64,000 bases of DNA, from assembly GCA_016931295.1 (NCBI GenBank), contig JAFGEZ010000034.1, positions 62,001 to 126,000 of the forward strand. The letters are read 5' to 3'. Source of the DNA: Candidatus Krumholzibacteriota bacterium. GTDB taxonomy: Bacteria > Krumholzibacteriota > Krumholzibacteriia > Krumholzibacteriales > Krumholzibacteriaceae. Below are positions 41,584 to 50,205 of the stretch, piece after piece. The translations under genes and the position numbers were made by a program. The first letter of the stretch is position 1; each line of letters opens with the position of its first letter. The notes under the pieces were generated by a model. It worked only from the letters and a program-made list of their open reading frames with translations. It was not told the DNA's origin and ran no database searches.

Positions 41584-44409
41584 ATGAATCGCGCCATGCG
41601 CACCCCCCTCCTTGCATGCCTGATCGCCGCCGCCGTGGCGCTGCCCGCCGCGGAAGCGCACGCACAGTACCCCTTCGGGAAGAACAAGATCCAGTACACG
41701 GCGAAGGACTGGAAGGTCATGGAGACCGAGCATGTCGACATCTTCTACTATCCAGACGAGGAGGTGCTCGCCGGGTTCGTCGCCGGTTTCGTCGAGGGGG
41801 TCTACGACGAGTACTCCGCGTACTTCCGTGTCGATTTCGAATCGCGCATTCCCGTCATCCTCTACGGCACCCATCACGACTTCAAGGAAACGAACGTCAT
41901 CCCCTACATCCTCAGCGAGGCGACGCTGGGCTTCACCGAGTTCATCAAGGGACGCGTCGCGCTTCCGTTCACGGGGTCCTACTACGATCTCGAGCGGGTG
42001 TGCCGGCACGAACTCGTCCACGCCTTCATGCTCGAGAAACTGCGCGTGGTGATGCAGTCGCACCGGCGGTACACCTACCAGCATCCGCCCCTCTGGTTCA
42101 CCGAGGGGCTCGCCGAGTTTCTCGGGAAACGCGAACAGGACAACGAGGCGCACATGTTCCTGCGCGACGCGGTCACGGGAAACCGTCTCGTTTCGCTCCC
42201 GGAGATGTGGCGCATCGATGGATCGTTCCTGATGTACAAGGAGGGCGAAAGCGCGCTGCACTACCTGGCGACGCGATTCGGGCGTGAATCCATCGTCGTC
42301 CTCCTGGAGAACTGGTGGAAGAGCGACCGCTTCGACATCCTTCTCCGCAAGACCATCGGCATCGGCCAGGCGGAGCTCAGCGAGGACTGGGAGGAGTATC
42401 TCAGGCGGCGGTACTTTCCCGCCGTGCTCACGCGGCGCCGCGCGGACGAAGCCGGCACGATGCTCTCCGAACCCGAACGCTCCTTCGACAGCCATCCGGC
42501 GGTCCTCCTCGACGACGAGGGGCACGAGCGGTATTTCTGCCTCGGTTTCGGGCTCGGCACGATCGATCTGAAGGAGCTCCGGCTCCGCGAACGGGGAAGA
42601 CGGCGGGGAGAGGGAAAGTCGAGGACGATCATCCGGGGCGGCGGCTCGACGGCCTTCGAATCGATACCGATCCTTCGCAGCCACGTCTCCGGGCGCGGAG
42701 ACACCCTGCTCTTCGTCGCGAAGACGGGCGAACGGGACGCGATCTATCTCTACGACCCCTTCGAGCGGAAGACGATCGAACGTATCGAGGTTCCCGACGC
42801 GCGGATGCTGAATTCGCCATCGCTGTCGCGCGACGGGAGATCGGTGGCCTTCTCGGCGATCGACGACCACGGACGCACCGATCTCTACGTTTATGACCGC
42901 CCCTCGGGCAGAACCAGGCGCCTCACCGACGACGTGTACGACGATCTCCATCCAGACTGGCATCCCGACGGCCGCTCGCTCGTCTTCTGTTCCGACCGGT
43001 GCGACGGCGGAATGCGCGGCTCGTCGGCGCTCTTCACGATCGAGGTCGAGACGGGCAGGATCGAGCAGATCACGGACGGCTCGTATCGCGACACCGATCC
43101 GCGATGGCTCGACGACGGCCGCGGCATGCTCTTTTCCTCCGACCGCACGGGGGTCGCCGACATCTGGCTGCTCGAGGACGGCGTCCTCTCACGGCAGACG
43201 GGAACGATCGGGGGGCTCTTCAATCCCGTGCCCTGCCCGGACGGCGCCCATTTCCTCGCCTCCGGATTCTCCGGGGGGAGCTACCGGATCTATCAAATGG
43301 CCTTCGCCGAGACCGCGAGGGAATCGAAGCGGAACGAGCCGGGCATCTGCGGGATCGGCTGGACGCCGGTTTTGGCGGACTCGTCCATCGAGCGGGGACG
43401 GCGCGATTACCGCGCGCAGTTCGGGGTCGATTTCATCGGCGCCGCCTTCGCCGTCGATCCCGATTACGGCTACATGGGGAACGGCGCCCAGATCTACATG
43501 ACGGACATCCTCGGCGACCACCAGTTGATGTTCCTCTTCGGCAGCGCCTCGGACGATTTCGACGACTTCTGGACCCGCCTGAACGTCGCCGCGACCTACT
43601 ACAACCAGTCCGACCGGCTCAACTGGGCCGTCGGCGCCTTCCACCTGGCGAGCTACATGGGAACGTTCTACGACCTGCTCCGCTTCGAGCGGAGATACGG
43701 GGTGGTCGCGGCCGTCTCCTATCCCGTCTCGAAGTTCACGAGGATCGAGCTCTCCGGCGTGTTCAAGGGGATGGAGCGGGACGACGACATCACCTTCCTC
43801 GGCCTGGAGAACGGGAAATCATGGCTCGTATCGAGTTTCCTCTCGCTCACGACCGACAACATCGTCTGGTACGTCGGCGGTCCCCTCAAGGGGCACCGGA
43901 TGAACGTCGCGCTGGGAAACACGATCGATCTCGAGGGGCGGGGGTACGAGAGCACGACCCTGAACGTCGACCTGCGCAACTACCAGAACATCGGGAGGCG
44001 CATCGTCTTCGCACAGCGTTTCGTGAGCAGGAGCGCATGGGGGAGCGACCTCCAGCTCTTCTACCTCGGGGGCTCGTGGGATCTGAGGGGATACGAGTTC
44101 CGCGATTTCGCCGGAAAGAAGACGATGCTCTTCAACAACGAGATCCGTTTCCCGCTCCTCGATCGCCTGCTCGTGCGCCTGCCCTTCGGGCACATCGATT
44201 TCCCGCTCTTCAGGGGCGCCCTCTTCTTCGACACGGGACGGGCGTGGGACTGGATCGAGGACACCGGCTGGATCGGAAGCGTCGGCGCCGGAGTGGAGAT
44301 GAACCTTGGCTACCTGCCCGTCATCCGCCTGAATTTCAGCCGGCGAACCGATTTCAGGGAGATCGAGAAGAAGTACCGGATCGGGTTCTTCCTCGGATTC
44401 AACTTCTAG
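41584..44409 (+). CDS. Exported HExxH peptidase-propeller-outer membrane barrel fusion
   Basis: 941 residues. Signal peptide to about residue 28 (cleavage near AHA). Residues 30-285: gluzincin-like (peptidase MA) domain with HELVH at 142-146 and the third ligand Glu174 in WFTEGLAEFLG. Residues about 290-600: TolB/WD40-like propeller with PD40 blades (SPSLSRDGRSVAFSA, HPDWHPDGRSLVFCSDR, DPRWLDDGRGMLFSSDR). Residues about 610-941: amphipathic strands of a barrel with a BamA-like LGGSWDLRGYEFRDFAG and NNEIRFPLLDRL segment, ending in Phe (LGFNF), the outer-membrane sorting residue. So the peptidase and propeller are tethered to the outer membrane, probably on its inner face. Alternative GTG start 41581. 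Its end overlaps the convergent gene by 11 bases. Confidence 0.8.
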   Translation: MNRAMRTPLLACLIAAAVALPAAEAHAQYPFGKNKIQYTAKDWKVMETEHVDIFYYPDEEVLAGFVAGFVEGVYDEYSAYFRVDFESRIPVILYGTHHDFKETNVIPYILSEATLGFTEFIKGRVALPFTGSYYDLERVCRHELVHAFMLEKLRVVMQSHRRYTYQHPPLWFTEGLAEFLGKREQDNEAHMFLRDAVTGNRLVSLPEMWRIDGSFLMYKEGESALHYLATRFGRESIVVLLENWWKSDRFDILLRKTIGIGQAELSEDWEEYLRRRYFPAVLTRRRADEAGTMLSEPERSFDSHPAVLLDDEGHERYFCLGFGLGTIDLKELRLRERGRRRGEGKSRTIIRGGGSTAFESIPILRSHVSGRGDTLLFVAKTGERDAIYLYDPFERKTIERIEVPDARMLNSPSLSRDGRSVAFSAIDDHGRTDLYVYDRPSGRTRRLTDDVYDDLHPDWHPDGRSLVFCSDRCDGGMRGSSALFTIEVETGRIEQITDGSYRDTDPRWLDDGRGMLFSSDRTGVADIWLLEDGVLSRQTGTIGGLFNPVPCPDGAHFLASGFSGGSYRIYQMAFAETARESKRNEPGICGIGWTPVLADSSIERGRRDYRAQFGVDFIGAAFAVDPDYGYMGNGAQIYMTDILGDHQLMFLFGSASDDFDDFWTRLNVAATYYNQSDRLNWAVGAFHLASYMGTFYDLLRFERRYGVVAAVSYPVSKFTRIELSGVFKGMERDDDITFLGLENGKSWLVSSFLSLTTDNIVWYVGGPLKGHRMNVALGNTIDLEGRGYESTTLNVDLRNYQNIGRRIVFAQRFVSRSAWGSDLQLFYLGGSWDLRGYEFRDFAGKKTMLFNNEIRFPLLDRLLVRLPFGHIDFPLFRGALFFDTGRAWDWIEDTGWIGSVGAGVEMNLGYLPVIRLNFSRRTDFREIEKKYRIGFFLGFNF

Positions 44410-46261
44410 GCGACGCCAAATCCTCCCCGAGCCCGCGCGCGATCACCTCGAGGGCGATCGAGTGCCGGTTGAAGGGAGCGCTGACCTGGACGCCGGCGAC
44501 GAGCGGACGGATCTCACGCAGTATCCCGGACGCGATGCTCACGCCCTCGGCGACGGCCGCGTCGCCGCTGCCCGCCTCGCGCATGCGGGCGAGTATCTCG
44601 CCGGGCACGCTCACTCCAGGCAGCTCGTTGTTCATGAATTCGGCGTTCCGGTAGCTCACGAGGGGCCAGACGCCGGCGATCACCGGCAGGGCGCGCGGCG
44701 CCATCGCGTCGATGAACCGCCGGAGCTGCATGACGTCGAAGATCGGCTGCGTAACGACGAACTCCGCCCCGGCCTTCACCTTCCAGGAGAACCGATGCAT
44801 CTCCTCCTCGGCGTTCACCGCGCCGGGATTGGCGCCGACGCCGATGTGGAAGGCGGTTGGCGAGCGGAGCCGACGCCCGCCGATGTCGCGGCCCTGGTTC
44901 AGCCCGTGCACGACGTTCGTCAGGCCGATCGAGTCGATGTCGAAGACCGATGTCGCGTCGGGGTAGTCCTCCGTGCGGATGGGATCCCCCGTGATGAGGA
45001 GGATGTTCCGGAGGCCGAGTGCGTGGGCGCCGAGAAGGTCGCTCTGCATCCCGAGGATGTTCCGGTCGCGGCAGCAGTAGTGGAGAACCGTCTCGATCCC
45101 GGCCTCGCGCTCGACGAGGACGGCGAGAGCGAGCGGGCTCATGCGGCTCGTGGCCCGCGGGCTGTCGGGGATGTTGATCGCATCGATCCCCGCCGAGCGC
45201 AACTCGGCGGCGGCGGCGATGACGCCGGAGGGGTCGCTGCCGACCGGGGGGACCAGCTCGACGAGACGAACGAATTCGCCCGCGGCGACGCGGGCCGCCA
45301 GCGCGGATTTCTCCTGGATGGGGACGGGGGACAGGTCGGCCTCGTCGGTCAGGGACGGCCGGTCGACGTGATAGGAGGTCTTCGACGGCCTGACCGTCTT
45401 CAGCGCCTCCCGGATCGCCCGGATATGCGCGGGGGTCGTCCCGCAACAGCCCCCGATGACACGCACGCCGACCCGGGCGAACCGGCGCGCGTATTCGCCG
45501 AGGTACTCGGGGGAGGTCATGTAGATGTTCCGCCCCTCGACGTTCTGCGGAATACCCGCGTTGGGCTGCGCCGCGATCCACGTGTCGACGGCGCGGGACA
45601 TCTTCTCGACAGCGTCGAGCATGATCTTCGGTCCGACCGAGCAGTTGACCCCGACGACGTCCGCGCCCCATTCCACGAGCCTGACGGCGAACTCGTCCGG
45701 TTCCGTGCCGTACAGGCCGAGGCCGTCCCGCTGCAGGGTCATCAGCGCGACGACGGGGACGTCGGCGACGCGCCTGACGCCGCGGATCGCCTGGTGGATC
45801 TCGTTCAGGTCCGCGAAGGTCTCGAGGACGAAAAGGTCGACGCCGACGGACATGATCGCCTCGGCCTGCTCGGCGAAGGTGGCGGCGGCCTCGTCGTTCG
45901 ACGTCGGTCCCCAGGGCTCGATCCTGATGCCGAGGGGGCCGATCGATCCCGCCACGAGCGCCTCCCCGCCGGTCGCTTCTCGCGCGATCTCCACGCCCCG
46001 CCGGTTGATCTCGGCGAGGCGGTCGTCGAGACCGTGGAGGGAGAGCTTGCATCGGTTCGCCCCGAAGGTGTTCGTTTCGACGACCTCGGCTCCCGCCTCG
46101 ACGTACTCCCGGTGGATTCTCTCGACGAGGCGGGGATTGGACAGATTGATTTCGTCGAAGGAACGGTTGATGAAGACGCCGCGCTCGTACAGCATCGTTC
46201 CCATCGCGCCGTCGAACAGGACGATCCCTTCTTCGAGCAGTTCGAGAAAACCGGCCGGCAT
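44399..46261 (-). CDS. Homocysteine S-methyltransferase/methylenetetrahydrofolate reductase fusion
   Basis: 620 residues, length of the known bifunctional YitJ-type proteins. N-terminal homocysteine methyltransferase (1-290): ILFDGAMGTMLYERG, ETNTFGANR, the zinc ligands in GVNCSVGP and GGCCGTTPAHI. C-terminal MTHFR (about 325-610): LVELVPPVGSDPSG, INIPDSPRA, the HYCCRDRN motif, ILLITGDPIR and GAEFVVTQPIFD. It would reduce methylene-THF to methyl-THF and methylate homocysteine, but there is no cobalamin or pterin domain in the protein; the latter is encoded at 388-1197. ATG 46261 lies 56 bases from a predicted start. An N-terminal extension to 46432 is open but overlaps proS. Confidence 0.9.
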   Translation of the reverse strand: MPAGFLELLEEGIVLFDGAMGTMLYERGVFINRSFDEINLSNPRLVERIHREYVEAGAEVVETNTFGANRCKLSLHGLDDRLAEINRRGVEIAREATGGEALVAGSIGPLGIRIEPWGPTSNDEAAATFAEQAEAIMSVGVDLFVLETFADLNEIHQAIRGVRRVADVPVVALMTLQRDGLGLYGTEPDEFAVRLVEWGADVVGVNCSVGPKIMLDAVEKMSRAVDTWIAAQPNAGIPQNVEGRNIYMTSPEYLGEYARRFARVGVRVIGGCCGTTPAHIRAIREALKTVRPSKTSYHVDRPSLTDEADLSPVPIQEKSALAARVAAGEFVRLVELVPPVGSDPSGVIAAAAELRSAGIDAINIPDSPRATSRMSPLALAVLVEREAGIETVLHYCCRDRNILGMQSDLLGAHALGLRNILLITGDPIRTEDYPDATSVFDIDSIGLTNVVHGLNQGRDIGGRRLRSPTAFHIGVGANPGAVNAEEEMHRFSWKVKAGAEFVVTQPIFDVMQLRRFIDAMAPRALPVIAGVWPLVSYRNAEFMNNELPGVSVPGEILARMREAGSGDAAVAEGVSIASGILREIRPLVAGVQVSAPFNRHSIALEVIARGLGEDLASPRS

Positions 46262-46300
46262 TGTCGCCCCCCGCGTGTGGCGGGCCGACGGGGCCCGCTT

Positions 46301-46353
46301 TTGAAATTGACCGGGACTCGGAGAGTATACTATCTTGAATTCCCGGGAGACAA
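46301..46353. promoter_or_regulatory. Divergent promoters between the methyltransferase/MTHFR gene and proS
   Basis: The palindrome AGTATACT (46324-46331) supplies a -10 box on both strands. Plus strand: TTGAAA (46301-46306) with TATACT (46326-46331), spacer 19, or TTGACC (46307-46312) with TATCTT (46331-46336), spacer 18. Minus strand: TTGTCT (46353-46348), spacer 18, TATACT (46329-46324). Confidence 0.55.
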
Positions 46354-46397
46354 CCCACTTTGCCGCGCCGTAACGGAAAGAAACGAAAAGGAGTGCG

Positions 46398-48095
46398 ATG
46401 CGCTGGTCGAAGAGCTGCATACCGACGCTCAAGGAGACGCCCCACGAAGCGGAGATCGCGAGTCACATACTCATGGTGAGGGCCGGCCTCATCAAGAAGC
46501 TGACGTCGGGGGTCTACACCTTCCTGCCGATCGGGCTCCGCGTTCTCAGGAACGTCGAACGCATCGTGCGCGAGGAGATGGACGCGATCGGGTGCCAGGA
46601 GGTCGCGATGCCGATCCTCCACCCGACGGAGATCTACGAGGAGAGCGGCCGCCTCGCCACTTTCGGCCCCGAGCTCTTCAAGGTCAGCGACCGCAAGAAG
46701 CGCGTCTTCGCGCTCGGTCCGACCCACGAGGAGGTCGTCACGCTGATCGCGCGCGACGAGATGAAGAGCTATCGCGATCTTCCGCAGACCATCTACCAGA
46801 TCCTGGTGAAGTTCCGCGACGAGATCCGTCCCCGCTTCGGCGTGATGCGGGCCCGCGAATTCGTGATGAAGGACGCCTACAGCTTCAACGCCGACGACGA
46901 GTCCCTCGACGAGACCTACCGCGCGATGGAAGGCGCCTACCGGCGGATCATCGAGCGGTGCGGTCTCCGGTACGCGATGGTCGAGGCCGATTCCGGGTAC
47001 ATCGGCGGGAACGAATCGCACGAGTTCATGGTCCTCGCCGAGACGGGGGAGGACGTCATCCTGAGCTGCGAATGCGGTTACGGCGTGAACATCGAGCGCG
47101 CCGCGCCGCCGGCGCCCGCGGATGCGGCCGACGCCGGCCTCGATCCCTTCCGCGAGGTAGAGACGCCCGGCGCCGCGACGATCGACGAGGTCTCCGGTTT
47201 CCTCGGGGTCGAACCGTCATCGCTCGTCAAGACGCTCCTCTACCGGACGAACGAGAAGAACGTCGCCGTCCTCGTTCCGGGGGACAGGGACGTGAACGAC
47301 CTGAAGCTGGGCCGGGTTTTCGACGACCCGGAGATCCGCTTTCTCGAACCGGGAGAGATAGCCGAACTGACCGGCGCGCGCGTGGGATTCTCCGGCCCCG
47401 TCGGGCTGCCCGGGGGAACCGAGATCGTCGCGGACCGGCTCGTCGCGGGATATCCGTCGATGATCGTCGGCGCGAACCGGGACGATCGGCATCTCGTCGG
47501 CGTCGTCGCGGGGAGGGATTTCAGCGTCGATCGATACGAGGATCTCGCCGGGGCGCGCGAGGGGGACGCCTGCCCGCGGTGCGGCAGGCCGATGACGGAA
47601 AGCAACGGTGTCGAGGTCGGGCACATCTTCAAGCTCGGCACGAAATACTCGGCCGCGATGAACGCGACGTTCCTCGACGAACAGGGAAAGGCACGCCCGT
47701 TCATCATGGGATGCTACGGATTCGGCATCTCGCGGATGGTCGCGGCGATCATCGAACAGCACCACGACGACGACGGGATCGTCTGGCCGGAGGCCGTCGC
47801 GCCCTTCCAGGTCATGATCCTGCCGGTGAACGCGCGTGACGAGGCGGTGATGGAGGCGGCGTCGAGAATCGAGAGCGAGCTCGCGGAGGCGGGGATCGAG
47901 GCGCTCGTGGACGACCGGGATCTCAGCCCGGGCGTGAAGTTCAAGGATTCGGAGCTCGTCGGCATACCGCTGCGCATCACGATCGGCAGGAAACTGCGCG
48001 ACGGCGTCGTCGAACTCTTCCACAGGGACACGAGACAGGTCGAGGACCTGCCCGTGGAAGAGGCCGCGAGAACGGCGATCAGACAAATCGGGTGA
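46398..48095 (+). CDS. proS: Prolyl-tRNA synthetase (bacterial type, with editing domain)
   Basis: 565 residues. Class II synthetase of the bacterial form: motif 1 region (LTSGVYTFLPIGLRVLRNVE), motif 2 (FRDEIRPRFGVMRAREFVMKDAYSF), the YbaK-like editing insert (about 235-385, with VKTLLYRTNEKNVAVLVPGDRDVN), motif 3 (GCYGFGISRMVAAIIEQ) and a C-terminal anticodon domain. ATG 46398 after AAAAGGAG. Divergent from the methyltransferase/MTHFR gene and convergent with rpsT, six bases from its stop. The Lys of the editing site (K in SLVKTLLY) is present, so Ala-tRNA(Pro) editing should work. Confidence 0.96.
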   Translation: MRWSKSCIPTLKETPHEAEIASHILMVRAGLIKKLTSGVYTFLPIGLRVLRNVERIVREEMDAIGCQEVAMPILHPTEIYEESGRLATFGPELFKVSDRKKRVFALGPTHEEVVTLIARDEMKSYRDLPQTIYQILVKFRDEIRPRFGVMRAREFVMKDAYSFNADDESLDETYRAMEGAYRRIIERCGLRYAMVEADSGYIGGNESHEFMVLAETGEDVILSCECGYGVNIERAAPPAPADAADAGLDPFREVETPGAATIDEVSGFLGVEPSSLVKTLLYRTNEKNVAVLVPGDRDVNDLKLGRVFDDPEIRFLEPGEIAELTGARVGFSGPVGLPGGTEIVADRLVAGYPSMIVGANRDDRHLVGVVAGRDFSVDRYEDLAGAREGDACPRCGRPMTESNGVEVGHIFKLGTKYSAAMNATFLDEQGKARPFIMGCYGFGISRMVAAIIEQHHDDDGIVWPEAVAPFQVMILPVNARDEAVMEAASRIESELAEAGIEALVDDRDLSPGVKFKDSELVGIPLRITIGRKLRDGVVELFHRDTRQVEDLPVEEAARTAIRQIG

Positions 48096-48101
48096 TCTGC
48101 G

Positions 48102-48347
48102 TCAGGCGACGTTCCGGGAGAGCCTCGACTTGATCCGCGCGGCGGTACGGTGATGGATGATCCCCTTCTTCACCGACTTGTCGATGACGGAGGAGACTCG
48201 CGGGTACTGCTCCTTCTTCGCGTCGGCGCTCTCGAGGGACCTGAAGTCCTTGATCGCCTTGCGGAGCTGGGAGCGGTGGTTCCTGTTTCTCAGGCGCCGG
48301 ATCTCGTTCTGGCGCATCCGTTTCCATGCTGACTTGTGGTTCGGCAT
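48102..48347 (-). CDS. rpsT: 30S ribosomal protein S20
   Basis: 81 residues, nearly all helical and basic. Starts MPNHKSAWKRMRQNEIRRLRNRNHRS, continues with the AIKDF segment and ends in GIIHHRTAARIKSRLSRNV, the S20 signature (HKNTAARKKSRL in others). Monocistronic on the minus strand with a good promoter at 48378-48406. AATCGGAGG lies before its ATG. Its -35 hexamer is shared with the start of uvrC on the other strand. Confidence 0.96.
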   Translation of the reverse strand: MPNHKSAWKRMRQNEIRRLRNRNHRSQLRKAIKDFRSLESADAKKEQYPRVSSVIDKSVKKGIIHHRTAARIKSRLSRNVA

Positions 48348-48377
48348 CGTTTCCTCTCACCTCCGATTGGAAGCCCT

Positions 48378-48406
48378 AACATACAACAGGGGGAGGGAGT
48401 TGTCAA
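48378..48406 (-). promoter_or_regulatory. Promoter of rpsT (minus strand)
   Basis: On the minus strand TTGACA (48406-48401), 17-base spacer, TATGTT (48383-48378). Predicted leader is about 25-30 bases. The uvrC start codon lies in the same bases. Confidence 0.7.
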
Positions 48407-50205
48407 GCGCGCGCATCGATAATCTCAGGAAAACGGCGAAGCGCCTTCCGGCCTCCCCGGGCGTCTACCTGATGAAGAACGCCGCCGGGCGGGTCGTGTA
48501 CGTCGGCAAGGCCGGGAAGCTCTCGAACAGGGTGCAGAGCTACCTCCAGGACGAGGCGGGGCTAGACCCCAAGACGCGCGCGCTGATGCGGACGGTCGAG
48601 ACGATCGATTTCATCGCCACCGGCAACGAGGTCGAGGCGCTCGTCCTCGAGTACAATCTCATCCAGGAACATCGCCCTCGATACAACATCAGGCTGAAGG
48701 ACGACAAGCGGTATCCCTATCTCAGGCTGTCGGTGAAGGATCCCTTTCCCCGTCTCGAACTCACGCGCGAGATCGCTTCCGACGGCGCCGAATATTTCGG
48801 CCCCTACACGGACGTCAGGGCCGTCCGGCGCACGATGGATCTGATCGGACGCCTCTTCCCGCTCCGGAAATGCCACACGGCGACCTTCTCGACGGCGAGA
48901 AAGCGCGAATGCCTCAATTTCCGGATAGAACGGTGCCTCGGGCCCTGCACGGGCAGGGTCGACGAAAAGGAGTACGGACGGCTCGTGCGTTCGGTCCGGC
49001 TGTTTCTCCGCGGACGGAACACCGAGCTCCTCGAAACCCTCGGGAAGAGGATGAAGACCCTCGCCGCGGCCATGCGATACGAGGAGGCCGCGGTCGTACG
49101 CAACCAGATACGCGGCATCGAGCGTATCACCGAGCGCCAGTACGTTTCCCTGCCGTCGGGAGGCGACGAGGACGTCATCGCGATCAGGAGGGAGGGGAAC
49201 AGGGCCTGCGGCGTCGTGATGAAGGTGCGCGAGGGCCGGTTGCTCGGATCGGAGGCCTTCCTGTTCTCCGCTGATGCCGCGGCCGGGGACGCCGAGGTGC
49301 GCGAGGCGTTCGTGACGCACTACTACCGCCGGTCGACTGACATTCCGCCGCGGATCCTCGTCGACGGCGACCTGGCCGACGGCGGGATCGTCGAACGGTT
49401 CCTCTCCAAACGGGTGGAGAGACGGGTCGTCGTGCATACGCCGAAGCGCGGCGGGTCCGCCCGCCTCGTCGGCCTCGCCGCGAGCAATGCGGCCCTGAAG
49501 CTGCTGCCGCCCGCGAGAACGGAATCGGCCGCGCTCCTTCGCGAGGTCCGCACCGCGCTCGGCCTGCCCCGTGAACCCGAGCGCATCGAGGCCTTCGACA
49601 TCTCGACGATCCAGGGCAGCGACGCGGTCGGTTCGATGGTGACCTTCGTGAAGGGGCGCGCGAGCCGTTCGGGATACCGCCGCTTCCGGATCAGGACGGT
49701 CGAGGCGAGCGACGATCTCGCGATGATGGAGGAGGTCGTCTACCGGCGTCTCCACCGGCTGAAGGAGACGAGGGACCGCACGCCCGACCTGCTGCTCGTC
49801 GACGGAGGAACGGGACAGCTCGCCGCGGCGAGACGGGGGATGGACCGGGCGGAGGTGACGAACATCCCCGTCGTCTCGCTCGCGAAGAAGCGCGAGGAGA
49901 TCTTCCTGGAGGGGGAAAAGAAGCCGATCAGGCTGTCGCGGCGCTCGCCCGTGCTGCGCCTGCTTCAGCGGGCGCGCGACGAAGCCCACCGGTTCGCGGT
50001 GGAATACCACCGTCGTCTCCGCGGCAAGCGCCTGGTGACGAGCGAGATCGACGGGATCCCCGGTATCGGCGAAACGCGAAGGATCCAGCTTCTCATCGCC
50101 TTCGGGAGCGTCGAGCGGCTCCGCGAGGCGACGGTCGAGGAGATCGCAGCGGTGCCCGGCATCGGACCGCGAACGGCGAGGAGGGTCCATGAGCACCTCT
50201 CCTGA
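48400..50205 (+). CDS. uvrC: Excinuclease ABC subunit C
   Basis: 601 residues. Makes both cuts in UvrABC repair. The frame is open upstream but the family start falls here: TTG 48400, after GGGGGAGG, giving SSARIDNLRKTAKRLPASPGVYLMK. GIY-YIG domain (1-95: GVYLMKNAAGRVVYVGKAGKL, NRVQSYL). UVR motif about 200-235 (KRMKTLAAAMRYEEAAVVRNQI). RNase H-like endonuclease (about 370-530: EAFDISTIQGSDAVGSMVTF, LLLVDGGTGQLAAA). C-terminal double HhH (DGIPGIGETRR, AVPGIGPRTARRV). Overlaps xerD by 17 bases. Confidence 0.94.
   Translation: MSSARIDNLRKTAKRLPASPGVYLMKNAAGRVVYVGKAGKLSNRVQSYLQDEAGLDPKTRALMRTVETIDFIATGNEVEALVLEYNLIQEHRPRYNIRLKDDKRYPYLRLSVKDPFPRLELTREIASDGAEYFGPYTDVRAVRRTMDLIGRLFPLRKCHTATFSTARKRECLNFRIERCLGPCTGRVDEKEYGRLVRSVRLFLRGRNTELLETLGKRMKTLAAAMRYEEAAVVRNQIRGIERITERQYVSLPSGGDEDVIAIRREGNRACGVVMKVREGRLLGSEAFLFSADAAAGDAEVREAFVTHYYRRSTDIPPRILVDGDLADGGIVERFLSKRVERRVVVHTPKRGGSARLVGLAASNAALKLLPPARTESAALLREVRTALGLPREPERIEAFDISTIQGSDAVGSMVTFVKGRASRSGYRRFRIRTVEASDDLAMMEEVVYRRLHRLKETRDRTPDLLLVDGGTGQLAAARRGMDRAEVTNIPVVSLAKKREEIFLEGEKKPIRLSRRSPVLRLLQRARDEAHRFAVEYHRRLRGKRLVTSEIDGIPGIGETRRIQLLIAFGSVERLREATVEEIAAVPGIGPRTARRVHEHLS

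Noticed and set aside
44399-46432. Longer N terminus for the methyltransferase/MTHFR fusion (start at 46432)
   Set aside because: It would cross the divergent promoter and overlap proS; the first 57 residues have no family similarity.
44462-47839. Plus-strand open frame of about 1,125 codons across the MTHFR fusion and proS
   Set aside because: It runs antisense through one real gene and out of frame through another; sequence is low-complexity Arg/Gly/Asp-rich with no motif.
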